From assembly GCA_016795385.1 (NCBI GenBank), contig JAEUHI010000043.1, positions 124,001 through 188,000 of the forward strand: a stretch of 64,000 nt of DNA, given 5' to 3'. Below, piece by piece: positions 25,406 through 33,426 of the stretch. A program made the translations under genes and the position numbers. Within the stretch, counting starts at the first letter, position 1; the number at the start of each line of letters is the position of its first letter. The notes below the pieces were generated by a model that was not told where the DNA came from, searched no databases, and saw nothing but the letters and a program-made list of their open reading frames with translations. The DNA is from Verrucomicrobiales bacterium (GTDB taxonomy: Bacteria; Verrucomicrobiota; Verrucomicrobiia; Verrucomicrobiales; DEV007).

Positions 25406-25927
25406 ATGGAAACACTTCAATCGTTTCTCGAATGGGCATGGGCGAGGCATCACAATGTCTTGAGCTGGTACATTCGTCCGCTCTTCCTGATTCCGTTTTG
25501 CTATTTTGCCTACCGGCGCAGCGGCCCGGGCATGGCAACCACCGTCGTCGCTCTCATGACGAGCATGTTTTGGTTTCCTGCCCCAAGCAACCCATCTCCT
25601 GCCGTGATCGCAGCCCTGGAGGCGGAGCGTGCTTATTTGTTGGGCGAGTGGACTTGGGGCAAAATCCTTTTGGCGATGATCGTTCCGTTGACCTTCATCG
25701 CACTCGGGGCGGCTTTTTGGCAGCGCTCGCTGCTGCTCGGCCTTGTCGTTGTGAACGGGATGGTGTTGACCAAGGTCGTTTGGACCTCCGTTTTTTTCGA
25801 CCAGGCCGGCTTTCATGCCCATCTCCTCCCCGCCTTGACCGGACTCGCCATCTTCGACACCCTCTTCATCGTGTGGATTCGTTTCCGAAAGAAACCTCCC
25901 AAGCCTGCTGAAACCGGCTCCCCTTGA
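25406..25927 (+). CDS. Hypothetical membrane protein (4-5 helices)
   Basis: A 173-residue protein that I do not recognise. Hydrophobic segments occur around residues 22-37 (WYIRPLFLIPFCYFAYR), 43-58, 84-103 (GKILLAMIVPLTFIALGAAF), 106-122 (SLLLGLVVVNGMVLTK) and 139-156, suggesting an inner-membrane protein with four or five helices. The C-terminus is short, basic and Pro-rich (RFRKKPPKPAETGSP). GC content is visibly lower than in hisA (30 of 60 bases in 25441-25500). A second small membrane gene follows 21 bases later, so the two may form a unit. No function is assigned. Confidence 0.65.
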   Translation: METLQSFLEWAWARHHNVLSWYIRPLFLIPFCYFAYRRSGPGMATTVVALMTSMFWFPAPSNPSPAVIAALEAERAYLLGEWTWGKILLAMIVPLTFIALGAAFWQRSLLLGLVVVNGMVLTKVVWTSVFFDQAGFHAHLLPALTGLAIFDTLFIVWIRFRKKPPKPAETGSP

Positions 25928-25948
25928 CTGAGTTCGGCAAATAACGCA

Positions 25949-26203
25949 ATGAGCGCCCTCCTTGACGTTTTTGGTGAGTTGTTGCTCGCCGCCCTGCGGA
26001 TCGTCGTCGAAGTGCCATTGATTTGGCTCGGCGAGATCGTGCGATGGGCGGTCACGCTGGGACGGCATGAGCCGAGATGGGACTGCTACACGCACGAAAG
26101 CGGCGGCACCTTCGTGCTGCTTTCGGAGATCAGTTTTTGGATCGGTGCGTTTGCCGCAGCCGGCATCGGCCTTTTGATCAAGTTCTCGTTCTTCACGTCG
26201 TGA
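25949..26203 (+). CDS. Small hypothetical membrane protein
   Basis: 84 residues with two hydrophobic helices (LLAALRIVVEVPLIWLGEIV and ISFWIGAFAAAGIGLLIKFS) around a polar centre (HEPRWDCYTHESGG). Not recognised. It closely follows the previous membrane gene on the same strand and was judged real by its helix pattern and spacing; homologue support is needed. Confidence 0.5.
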   Translation: MSALLDVFGELLLAALRIVVEVPLIWLGEIVRWAVTLGRHEPRWDCYTHESGGTFVLLSEISFWIGAFAAAGIGLLIKFSFFTS

Positions 26204-26239
26204 TTCCCGCCTTGGAAACGGGGCGCACCGGGATGAACG

Positions 26240-26956
26240 TCAATCCCTGCTCGGGTTCAGGCCAGCCATCAACCCTCCCGGATCGGGGCCGCAGGGTGGG
26301 AAACGGGCCGCTTCGCGGGCAGGTGCGAGAATCTCGGATTCAAGATCGATCTTGCGGCCGTAGAGTTCGGGAAACAGATCGAGCACGTTGAGGCGAAACG
26401 CGTTCACGGAACCATCGTCCGGAATCCGGAGGCTCGGCTCGCACAAGCGAAGGTCCTCGATCATTTCCTCCTCGGCGGGGTGACCCCCGCTCAGTTCGCG
26501 AACGCGCTGAAAGGCCTTGCGGTCTTTGGCGGCAATCCCTGTTTGGCCCACCTCGCGAAAGCGGTGCAGCTTCGCCAGCAGAACATCCCTCACATGAGGA
26601 ACCACGAGTCTGATTCCGTGACGCTGATCCACATGAGCCCGCTGAAGGTAATGCGGAGTCGGTCGGAACATCTGCGGCGGGCAGATCTGCAAACCATAGA
26701 CCGGCTTCAAGGTGCCCGACCTTCCCACTCCCACGCGGGCGGCGAGATCTCGCAACTCCTCTCCCCCTGAGAGCGCCATCAAATAGACATCCGCGCTTGC
26801 AAAATGTTCGTCGTAGCAGAGTTGCACTGCCGCCGAACCGAAGATCGTCAACGGCTCGTGGTAGTCCGGCATTTCCTGCCGAAGTGCTGCAAAGAAATCA
26901 TCAAGCATCCGCCCTGCCAAGGTATCCCAATGCGGTGCAGGGACGATCCAGCTCAT
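26240..26956 (-). CDS. Nucleotidyltransferase-like protein (DUF6036-type), second gene of a coupled pair
   Basis: A 238-residue protein resembling the nucleotidyltransferase-fold proteins annotated DUF6036 (AbiEii-like). The core LTIFGSAAVQLCYDEHFASA followed by DVYLMAL fits the GS-x(n)-D-x-D-type signature of the fold, although a single Asp (D-V-Y) takes the place of the usual DxD; the second acidic residue is not obvious. VVPHVRDVLLAKLHRFREVG and AAKDRKAFQRVRELSGG resemble later helices of such proteins. The start overlaps the stop of the upstream 80-residue gene by four bases (ATGA), so translation is probably coupled. Genes of this group often form toxin-antitoxin or phage-defence pairs, which is a hypothesis here. 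Confidence 0.6.
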   Translation of the reverse strand: MSWIVPAPHWDTLAGRMLDDFFAALRQEMPDYHEPLTIFGSAAVQLCYDEHFASADVYLMALSGGEELRDLAARVGVGRSGTLKPVYGLQICPPQMFRPTPHYLQRAHVDQRHGIRLVVPHVRDVLLAKLHRFREVGQTGIAAKDRKAFQRVRELSGGHPAEEEMIEDLRLCEPSLRIPDDGSVNAFRLNVLDLFPELYGRKIDLESEILAPAREAARFPPCGPDPGGLMAGLNPSRD

Positions 26957-27195
26957 GCGGACATCCTCTCGAACCACGAGATCGCCTGCCGCACGAGCCG
27001 CTCCTCCACTTCCGGACGAGCTGCCAGTTCCCGCGCGAGATCACACCACTTGCGGCGTTCGCGGAGGCGTTGGCTCAAGAGGACGCGGGCCACGATCCGG
27101 GCGAGCCGGTAGTAGGAATCAGGAGACGACTCCTCCGCCCGACACACCAGATGCGCGGCGAGCGAGGGGTTGGAGGCGGGCCATTCCCGGTTCAT
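26953..27195 (-). CDS. Small helical protein coupled to the nucleotidyltransferase gene
   Basis: 80 residues, rich in Arg, Glu and Ala, apparently all helical (SYYRLARIVARVLLSQRLRE, ARPEVEERLVRQAISWFERM). No family recognised. It overlaps the next gene by four bases (ATGA). A small helical partner ahead of a nucleotidyltransferase-like protein is the usual shape of two-gene toxin-antitoxin modules, but no toxin or antitoxin motif can be named. Confidence 0.55.
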   Translation of the reverse strand: MNREWPASNPSLAAHLVCRAEESSPDSYYRLARIVARVLLSQRLRERRKWCDLARELAARPEVEERLVRQAISWFERMSA

Positions 27196-27232
27196 TCCCC
27201 GAAGTTACCGTCGGCATGGGCAGGCCGCAAGA

Positions 27233-27260
27233 CTTGAAGCGCGGTGGTGCTCCACCGCCA
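27233..27260. repeat. REP-like palindrome, copy A
   Basis: GCGGTGG, the 4-base loop TGCT and CCACCGC form a perfect 7-bp palindrome preceded by CTTGAAGC. A related element (copy B, 31921-31953) shares the CTTG-AG start, the GGTGGT core, CTCCA and CCGCCA. It lies in the 167-base gap upstream of the beta-helix gene; apart from it I see only a possible leader there. Confidence 0.55.
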
Positions 27261-27362
27261 GAAAACATGCACGAAGAGGTTTTGAACTTTCTTCCGGGTA
27301 GCGGTCGGAATACAGGTTCTCGCTCTCGAGGCACTCTTTCCAGCACCCAAACTCACCGGATC

Positions 27363-28916
27363 ATGCAACGCCTCTTTTCCCTCCTGCTGCTCGCCGCATT
27401 CGCGCATGCCTCCGACTCCACCACTCCGGGCGAAATCACGACCCCGTTTCCCGCGATCACCCACCTCGCGGTGGAATGGCGCATCGAGGGCGACGACGAC
27501 CTCGATGCGACCGGTGAAGTCCGCTTTCGGAAATCGGGAACCGCGGTTTGGCAGGACGCGGCCGCCTTGCGTCGCGTCCCGGCCGGATCGAGCCGGGGAA
27601 CTTCCTCTGTCATCACCTGGACGAACCGCCTCAGCGGCACCCTCTTCGATCTCGATCCCGGCACCACCTACGAGATCGAGCTGACGCTCCACGATCCCGA
27701 TGGGGGCGATACGACCCGCCTCATCAAAGCAAGCACCCGACCGGAACCGGTCGCACCAGCCGACGCCATCATCAGGCAAGGCACGAAGGCCGACCTCAAC
27801 TCGGTCAAGCCAGGCGAAGTTCTGCTGCTCGCCGACGGCGACTACGGCGCGGTGACTTTCAACCGCGATGGCGAGCCCGGGAAACCCATCGTCTATCGCA
27901 GCCTCAGCGGCAAAGCGGTCTTCAGCGAGATCGGGCTCACCAACCGCAAATGGGTCTCTCTCGAAGGCCTCACCATCAACGGACCGGTGCGGATGAACGG
28001 CACGGAGCACTGCGTGGTGCGGCGCTGCACGATCCGCTCGCAATATGGCATCAAGGCCTACCGGCCCGGCATGATGAACGCCTGCATCGAGGACAATATC
28101 ATCACCGGCATCCAGCCGTGGAAGCCCGAGATCATGGGTGCGGGCGGCAACAACGAAGGCGAGGGCATCCAGTTCACCGGCAGCGGGAATGTGATCCGCC
28201 ACAACCGAGTCGAGGGATTCCGCGATGGCATCTCGCACATGGAGGACGACGGGGCCGTCGCGCAGCAGTGCAACGACATTCTCAACAACGACATCCGGAG
28301 CGGTCTCGACGACGGGATCGAAGCGGACTTCGCCCTGCACAATTGCCGCATCCTCCGCAACCGGCTCACCAACTGCTTTGTCGGCATCTCGTCGCAACCC
28401 GGCCTCGGCGGGCCGAACTATTTCCAGCACAACGTGATGTTCAACATCGTCCTGAGTGCCTTCAAATTGCATCGCTACAGCCAGGGCGACGTGATCCTGC
28501 ACAACACGGTGATCAAGGCGGGCGACGGACTCGGCATTTACACCAGCGAGCCCTTCGATCACGCCCGCATCGAGCACAATCTTTTCATCGGTGGCAAGGC
28601 TCCCGAAGCGGATTCCTATGGCGGATACTCTCCCGGCCGCGGCCGCGCCGTGGACGTGCAGCGCTTCGGCGACCACTGCCGCATCGATCACAACACCTAT
28701 GTGGTGGTCGGACGGAGCTTCGAGGGCAAGATCGGCTCGTGGACTTTCACCGGGCTGCCCGGGCCGGTTTTCGAAACCCGGGGACGGGTGGCGGAGGGAC
28801 CGGTGCCTTTCCCCTCGGATCCGGCGACGGTCCATGAGCCGCCGGATTTCGAGGCGCTGCATCGTGCCGTCGGCTTCGATGACGGAGAGCCCGCGCCGGT
28901 CTACGGCCCCCGATGA
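27363..28916 (+). CDS. Secreted right-handed beta-helix protein (lyase-like)
   Basis: A 517-residue exported protein. The signal peptide is MQRLFSLLLLAAFAHAS. Residues about 30-125 form an N-terminal beta-sandwich of fibronectin-like type (HLAVEWRIEGDDDLDATGEV; GTTYEIELTLHDPDGG). From about 135 a chondroitinase-B/pectate-lyase-like parallel beta-helix follows, with coil repeats such as WVSLEGLTINGPVRMNGTEH, CVVRRCTIRSQYGIKAY, NVIRHNRVEGFRDGISHMED and DHARIEHNLFIGGKAP. Proteins of this layout are usually polysaccharide lyases or glycan-binding proteins; the catalytic residues of chondroitinase B cannot be confirmed by eye. The long upstream in-frame extension was rejected. Followed by an M16 peptidase gene in the same direction. 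Confidence 0.85.
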   Translation: MQRLFSLLLLAAFAHASDSTTPGEITTPFPAITHLAVEWRIEGDDDLDATGEVRFRKSGTAVWQDAAALRRVPAGSSRGTSSVITWTNRLSGTLFDLDPGTTYEIELTLHDPDGGDTTRLIKASTRPEPVAPADAIIRQGTKADLNSVKPGEVLLLADGDYGAVTFNRDGEPGKPIVYRSLSGKAVFSEIGLTNRKWVSLEGLTINGPVRMNGTEHCVVRRCTIRSQYGIKAYRPGMMNACIEDNIITGIQPWKPEIMGAGGNNEGEGIQFTGSGNVIRHNRVEGFRDGISHMEDDGAVAQQCNDILNNDIRSGLDDGIEADFALHNCRILRNRLTNCFVGISSQPGLGGPNYFQHNVMFNIVLSAFKLHRYSQGDVILHNTVIKAGDGLGIYTSEPFDHARIEHNLFIGGKAPEADSYGGYSPGRGRAVDVQRFGDHCRIDHNTYVVVGRSFEGKIGSWTFTGLPGPVFETRGRVAEGPVPFPSDPATVHEPPDFEALHRAVGFDDGEPAPVYGPR

Positions 28917-29026
28917 ATCGCCCGGGCTGCATTCCGCATGCCGCCGCGTCCCCGAATTCCGCCCTTGCCGTAACCTTCCGGATCACGGATCGTTCCCGAC
29001 CTTTGTTCCATCCCCGAAACCTGCCC

Positions 29027-31864
29027 ATGACCCTGCGTTTGCTCTCCGCCCTGGCCCTTTTCACCAGCGCCTCCCTGCTGTCGGCCGCCGATCCCATTCC
29101 CCTCCCTCATGAGAACAGCGACATCGCCGTCGATCCGGCGGTGAAGTGGGGTCTCCTCGAAAACGGGCTGCGTTACGCCATCCTCCCCAATCCCGAGCCG
29201 CCCGATCGTGTCAGCATGCGTCTCTTCGTCGATGCGGGATCGCTGATGGAAAACGACGACCAGCAGGGGCTCGCCCACTTCCTCGAGCACATGGCTTTCA
29301 ACGGCACGAAGAATTTCCCGGCCGGCGAAATGGTCGAATACTTCCAGCGCCTCGGCATGGGCTTCGGCAACCACACGAACGCCCACACCTCCTTCAACGA
29401 AACGGTCTACAAGCTCGAGCTGCCAAAATCCGATGTCGCGATGATCGACGAAGGCATGAAGCTCTTCCGCGACTACGCCGATGGCATGCTCCTCGACCCC
29501 GACGAGATCGAGGACGAGCGGGGCATCATCCTCAGCGAAAAGCGCGACCGCGATTCGGTCGACTGGCGCACCTTCGTGGATCAGATCGGCTTCGCTTTCC
29601 CCGACCAGCGGATCTCGAAGCGCATGCCCATCGGGATCGAGGAAGTCATCTCCGGCGCGCCGCGGGAGCGTTTCGTGGAGTTCTATGAAAACTGGTACAC
29701 CCCGAACCGAATGGCCGTGGTCGTCGTCGGCGATGTCGAAGTGGCCGAGGTGGAGCCTCTCGTGAAAAAGTATTTCGGCGACATGCCCGTCCGCGAGAAA
29801 CGACCCACCCCGCCGATGGGAGAGATGGCCAAACGCGGCTTCGCCTCCCATTACCATCATGAGGTGGAGGCCGGCGAGACCTCCGTCTCGATCGAGGTGC
29901 TGAAGCCCCGCGTCAATCCTCCCGACAACAGCGAGCGCCGTCTCTACGATCTGCACCTCATGATCGCCGGTCAGATGATCAACCGCCGCCTCGAGCGCCT
30001 CGCGAAGCAGGCAGACTCTCCGGTGAGCTCGGCGAGCATGCGGGCGGGCGATTTCTTCGACCTCGGCTTCGCGCTCTACGCCTCGATCGACGCCGACTGC
30101 AAGCCGGAGAACTGGAAAGCCGCTCTCGCCCTCATCGAGCAGGAACTGCGCCGCGCCCGCGAGCATGGCTTCACCGAAGCCGAGGTGGCCGAGGCCAAGG
30201 CGAATCTCCGCGTCATGTATGAGGACGCCGCGAAACAAGCCGCGACCCGCCAATCGCGCGAACTCGCCGACGCCATCGCCGACCGTCTCGGCTCACGCCG
30301 TATTTTCACGAACCCGGCTGACGATCTCCCGCGCGTCGTCGCCTCGCTCGAAAAGATCTCGGCGGAGAGCTGCCGCGATCATCTCCGCGAACTCTGGGAG
30401 GGAGCGAACGAGACCCTCGTTTTTGTCTCGGGTAACGCCAAAATCGACGACGCCGTCGCGACGATCACCTCCGCCTACGACGAGAGCAAGGCCGTGGCCG
30501 TGACCGCTCCCGAGGAGAAGTCGATCGATGCCTTCGCCTACGCGGAGCTTCCCGAACCCGGCACCGTGGCCGAACGCAAGGAAATCGAGGATCTCGGCGT
30601 GACCCAGCTCCGCTTCGCCAACAACGTGCGCGTGAACCTGAAGGTCACCGACTTCGAGGACGCCGCGGTCTACGTGAAAGCCCGCATCGGCTCCGGTTTG
30701 ATCACCGAACCGACTCCCGGCCTTTCCTTCCTCCTCGGTAGCATCTTCACCAAAGGCGGTCTCGAGGCCCACAGCGAGGATGATCTCCAGGCCATCTTCG
30801 CCGGCAAATCGGTGAGCGTGAACTTTAGCGTTGATGACGATGCCTTCACCCTCTCCGGCCAGACGACGCCCGAAGCCCTCTCCGACCAGCTCACGCTGAT
30901 GCGGGCCTATGTCACGAATCCCGGCTTCCGCGAAGAGGCGGAGACGGAGTTCAAGCGCGCCTTCGACTACCTCTACCAGCAGCTCGAGCGCACCCCGGGG
31001 GGATTTGCGCAGGACAAGGTCGCCGCCTTCCTCCACGGTGGAGACAAGCGCTTCGGTTATCCCGCACGCGCCGAGGCCGAGGCTTTGACCAGCTCGCAGG
31101 CGCGCGAGTGGGTGATGCCGGCGCTCGAGAAAGGCTACTGCGAGGTGACCGTCGTCGGGGATTTCGACAAGGAAGCCACCATCGCCCTGCTCGCGCAGAC
31201 CTTCGGCAACCTGCCGGAACGCGAGGCCTCGAAACCCGCCCACGAGCAGGAGCGGATCGTGAAATTCCCCGCCGGCGGCGAGAAGGAATTCCTCTTCGAA
31301 TCCGAGATTCCCAAAGGCATGGCCGTGGCCCATTGGCCCACCACCGACATCTTCGAAATCGAAAAGACGCGCCGTCTCGGCATGCTCTCGGCCATTCTGG
31401 ATGACCGTCTCCGCGTGAAGATCCGCGAGGAACTCGGCGACGCCTACAGTCCCTTCGCGCACAACCTGCCCAGCGACACCTGGACGGGCTACGGCTATCT
31501 CTTCGCCTCCGTCACCGTCGATCCGCCCCAAGCCAAGAAGGTCAACGAAGTGATTGCGGAAATCGCCGCCGATCTCGCGAAAGGCACGAGCATCACCGAA
31601 GATGAACTGGAACGCGCCAAGAAACCCCAGGTCGTCTCGATCGAGGAGATGCGCCGCACGAACCGCTACTGGATGAGCAGCGTGCTCGAATCCTCGCAGG
31701 AGTATCCGCAGCGACTCGACTGGTCGCGCACCTTCGTCGACGACTACAAGAACATCACCGTCGAAGAGATCAACGCCCTCGCGAAAGAGTTCCTCAAGGA
31801 AGACACCCGCGTGGCGGTGACGATCATTCCGAAGGCGCCGGCGGAAGCGGCTCCCCAGCAGTGA
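29027..31864 (+). CDS. M16-family zinc metallopeptidase (two-domain, pitrilysin-like), exported
   Basis: A 945-residue exported insulinase-family peptidase. The start at 29027 gives a signal peptide (MTLRLLSALALFTSASLLSA). The inverted zinc motif HFLEH is at residues 84-88 (AHFLEHMAFNGTKNF) and the downstream zinc-ligand glutamate is expected in the DERGIILSEKRDRD stretch. Four M16 repeats are implied: N-terminal catalytic half, PEPTIDASE_M16_C-type segment (VEFYENWYTPNRMAVVVVGD), a degenerate second half (LRFANNVRVNLKVTDFE) and a C-terminal lid (VTVVGDFDKEATIALLAQTF). The full-length, single-chain form degrades short peptides in the periplasm in known relatives. The 114-base upstream extension is not credible as coding. 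Confidence 0.92.
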   Translation: MTLRLLSALALFTSASLLSAADPIPLPHENSDIAVDPAVKWGLLENGLRYAILPNPEPPDRVSMRLFVDAGSLMENDDQQGLAHFLEHMAFNGTKNFPAGEMVEYFQRLGMGFGNHTNAHTSFNETVYKLELPKSDVAMIDEGMKLFRDYADGMLLDPDEIEDERGIILSEKRDRDSVDWRTFVDQIGFAFPDQRISKRMPIGIEEVISGAPRERFVEFYENWYTPNRMAVVVVGDVEVAEVEPLVKKYFGDMPVREKRPTPPMGEMAKRGFASHYHHEVEAGETSVSIEVLKPRVNPPDNSERRLYDLHLMIAGQMINRRLERLAKQADSPVSSASMRAGDFFDLGFALYASIDADCKPENWKAALALIEQELRRAREHGFTEAEVAEAKANLRVMYEDAAKQAATRQSRELADAIADRLGSRRIFTNPADDLPRVVASLEKISAESCRDHLRELWEGANETLVFVSGNAKIDDAVATITSAYDESKAVAVTAPEEKSIDAFAYAELPEPGTVAERKEIEDLGVTQLRFANNVRVNLKVTDFEDAAVYVKARIGSGLITEPTPGLSFLLGSIFTKGGLEAHSEDDLQAIFAGKSVSVNFSVDDDAFTLSGQTTPEALSDQLTLMRAYVTNPGFREEAETEFKRAFDYLYQQLERTPGGFAQDKVAAFLHGGDKRFGYPARAEAEALTSSQAREWVMPALEKGYCEVTVVGDFDKEATIALLAQTFGNLPEREASKPAHEQERIVKFPAGGEKEFLFESEIPKGMAVAHWPTTDIFEIEKTRRLGMLSAILDDRLRVKIREELGDAYSPFAHNLPSDTWTGYGYLFASVTVDPPQAKKVNEVIAEIAADLAKGTSITEDELERAKKPQVVSIEEMRRTNRYWMSSVLESSQEYPQRLDWSRTFVDDYKNITVEEINALAKEFLKEDTRVAVTIIPKAPAEAAPQQ

Positions 31865-31867
31865 GGG

Positions 31868-31892
31868 GTGCGTGGTCCGTAGTCCGTGGTCG
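31868..31892 (+). repeat. Heptamer array of the GTCCGTA/GTGCGTG type
   Basis: Three consecutive 7-base units (GTGCGTG, GTCCGTA, GTCCGTG) and the start of a fourth (GTCG), beginning three bases after the M16 stop codon. GTCCGTA also occurs once inside the left heptamer array at 61105-61111, linking the two places. Confidence 0.7.
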
Positions 31893-31920
31893 CACAATGG
31901 TGGTGTGGGTGCCGCTCATG

Positions 31921-31953
31921 CTTGTAGTGGTGGTCTCCAGACCGCCACGGCGG
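31921..31953. repeat. REP-like palindrome, copy B
   Basis: GTGGTGGTCT, two bases, AGACCGCCAC: a 10-bp inverted repeat with one mismatch, preceded by CTTGTA and followed by GGCGG. Shares core words with copy A at 27233-27260. It lies in the gene-free 31865-32104 stretch (240 bases) that otherwise holds only the heptamers and a GTGACG/CGTCAC palindrome at 32095-32108. Confidence 0.55.
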
Positions 31954-32104
31954 AAGACTGAGCGAGCGAGCGGAGGCGACCTTCGGGGCCCATTTCGATT
32001 CAACCAGATAAACAACTCCAGCCCTAAAATCGGTCGAATCTCAAAACCTCGCTGACTTACCTCCCGAAGTCACGATGATGAATCCTTGGAGCAAGTGACG
32101 TTCG

Positions 32105-33412
32105 TCACGCGGCCGTTGCAATGGTCGGAGCACGCCCCTCCTCCGCCCTGACCCATTGGGTGATCAGATAGAGAAGAAGCAGGCAGTTGAGGACCTCGGA
32201 ATCGAAGAAGGTGTTCTCGAACATCCCCGACACGAAAAACGCCGCGACGACGGGCGCGAAGAAGAGAGCGTGACGGCTCCGCCAGGCCTCGCGCAACCAA
32301 CAAAGCACGAAGGCGAGAAAGACGAGACCACCGAAGGCTCCGGTGGAGGCGAAGGATTCCAGCACGTTGTTGTGGGCGTGTCCCTGGAAATAGGTGATCT
32401 GCCTGGCTTGGCCGCGCTTCCTCACGACGTCTTTTTCAAAGCCATAACGTTCCTTGAGGGCGGCCGACTGAAGTTCGAAATTGCGGTAGCCCCAACCCAG
32501 CGCGGGGCGCTCAAGGAAGGCGAGGGAGGCGGCGCGCCATTGCGAAAGCCTCACGGCGGAGTCGGTCTGCAGGTAACGTTGTCCCTTGCCGCGCGGCTCG
32601 TCCTTTTGGCCGCTCCATTGCACGAAGAGAAAGGCGGCACCGGCCAGACCGACAAGGGCGACGGCGACACCGAGCTTCCATGAATGGCGCACCGCCATCA
32701 CCGCAAGCCCTGCCAGGGCGCCCAGCATCGCGCCCCGGGTGTAGGTGAGGTAGAGCGCCGCGCCGGCCAAGAGCAGCATGAGGACCACGACCCACCACGG
32801 CACCCGCGTGGCCGCTTTCCAGACCCGTGGGGCAAGGAAGAATCCGGCGAGGGCGAGCACGGAAAACTGGAGCGAATAGGCAAAGGTCATGACCTGCCCG
32901 TAGAGCCCCGAGACCCGCCGGATGTCGACGACGTCGCCGCCCCGCAGCGGATGATTCCCTGTGGTGTAGGCGAAGAGACCCACGGCGATGGCGAAGGCGA
33001 GCGGCACCAGCCAGGCGAGGGCGAGTGAATCGCGACGCCATTTCTGGCGAAGAAGTCCCTGCGCGAGCCAGGGCATGGCGAGGATCACGAGGACGACGGC
33101 GAGGTAGCGGAGCTTGCCGAGATGCTCGAAGGGTGCGGCGATGCCCTGCCAATTCGCGAAGACGGAGAGGGCGGACACGCCGACAAAAGCCGCAAGACAC
33201 CAGGCGCTCGGAGGGAGGTGCCGCCATGACATCGTCACCCGGCCGCGCTCGAAAAACGCCTTCGCGATCGCGAACACCAAGAAGATCTGCCCGACCGCGA
33301 CCGGCTTGGCCCCGCCTCCGATCCCCACAAAGAGACAAAAAAGCCCCGCGGCAAAAAGGTTCGCGGCCGAGAACCAATCCGCGCGGGGTCGGAGGAGGGA
33401 GAGCCCGTTCAT
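32105..33412 (-). CDS. O-antigen ligase/polymerase-like membrane protein (Wzy_C)
   Basis: A 435-residue integral membrane protein of the WaaL/Wzy_C group, with about ten hydrophobic helices (for example LFAAGLFCLFVGIGGGAKPV and VGLAGAAFLFVQWSG). The large periplasmic loop of the family appears near residues 255-345 and ends with the catalytic-type motif FQGHAHNNVLESFASTGAFG; the H-x-H-N-N-x-x-x-x-x-x-x-x-x-G pattern is characteristic. RLSQWRAASLAFLERPALGW fits the preceding WRxA/GxG segment. It is the last gene of the minus-strand polysaccharide locus and probably polymerises or transfers the chain in the periplasm. Confidence 0.9.
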   Translation of the reverse strand: MNGLSLLRPRADWFSAANLFAAGLFCLFVGIGGGAKPVAVGQIFLVFAIAKAFFERGRVTMSWRHLPPSAWCLAAFVGVSALSVFANWQGIAAPFEHLGKLRYLAVVLVILAMPWLAQGLLRQKWRRDSLALAWLVPLAFAIAVGLFAYTTGNHPLRGGDVVDIRRVSGLYGQVMTFAYSLQFSVLALAGFFLAPRVWKAATRVPWWVVVLMLLLAGAALYLTYTRGAMLGALAGLAVMAVRHSWKLGVAVALVGLAGAAFLFVQWSGQKDEPRGKGQRYLQTDSAVRLSQWRAASLAFLERPALGWGYRNFELQSAALKERYGFEKDVVRKRGQARQITYFQGHAHNNVLESFASTGAFGGLVFLAFVLCWLREAWRSRHALFFAPVVAAFFVSGMFENTFFDSEVLNCLLLLYLITQWVRAEEGRAPTIATAA

Positions 33413-33426
33413 GCGCGGGAGCGTCG

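Noticed and set aside
26955..27362. Long N-terminal extension of the beta-helix gene
   Set aside because: The open frame continues upstream, but the signal peptide begins at 27363 and the upstream part is Arg/Pro-rich and antisense to the 80-residue gene.
27192..28862. 556-codon minus-strand open frame
   Set aside because: Antisense of the beta-helix protein gene, which has a signal peptide and coil repeats.
32095..32108. GTGACG-TT-CGTCAC as a terminator
   Set aside because: The loop is only two bases, there is no T-run, and it overlaps the ligase stop codon.
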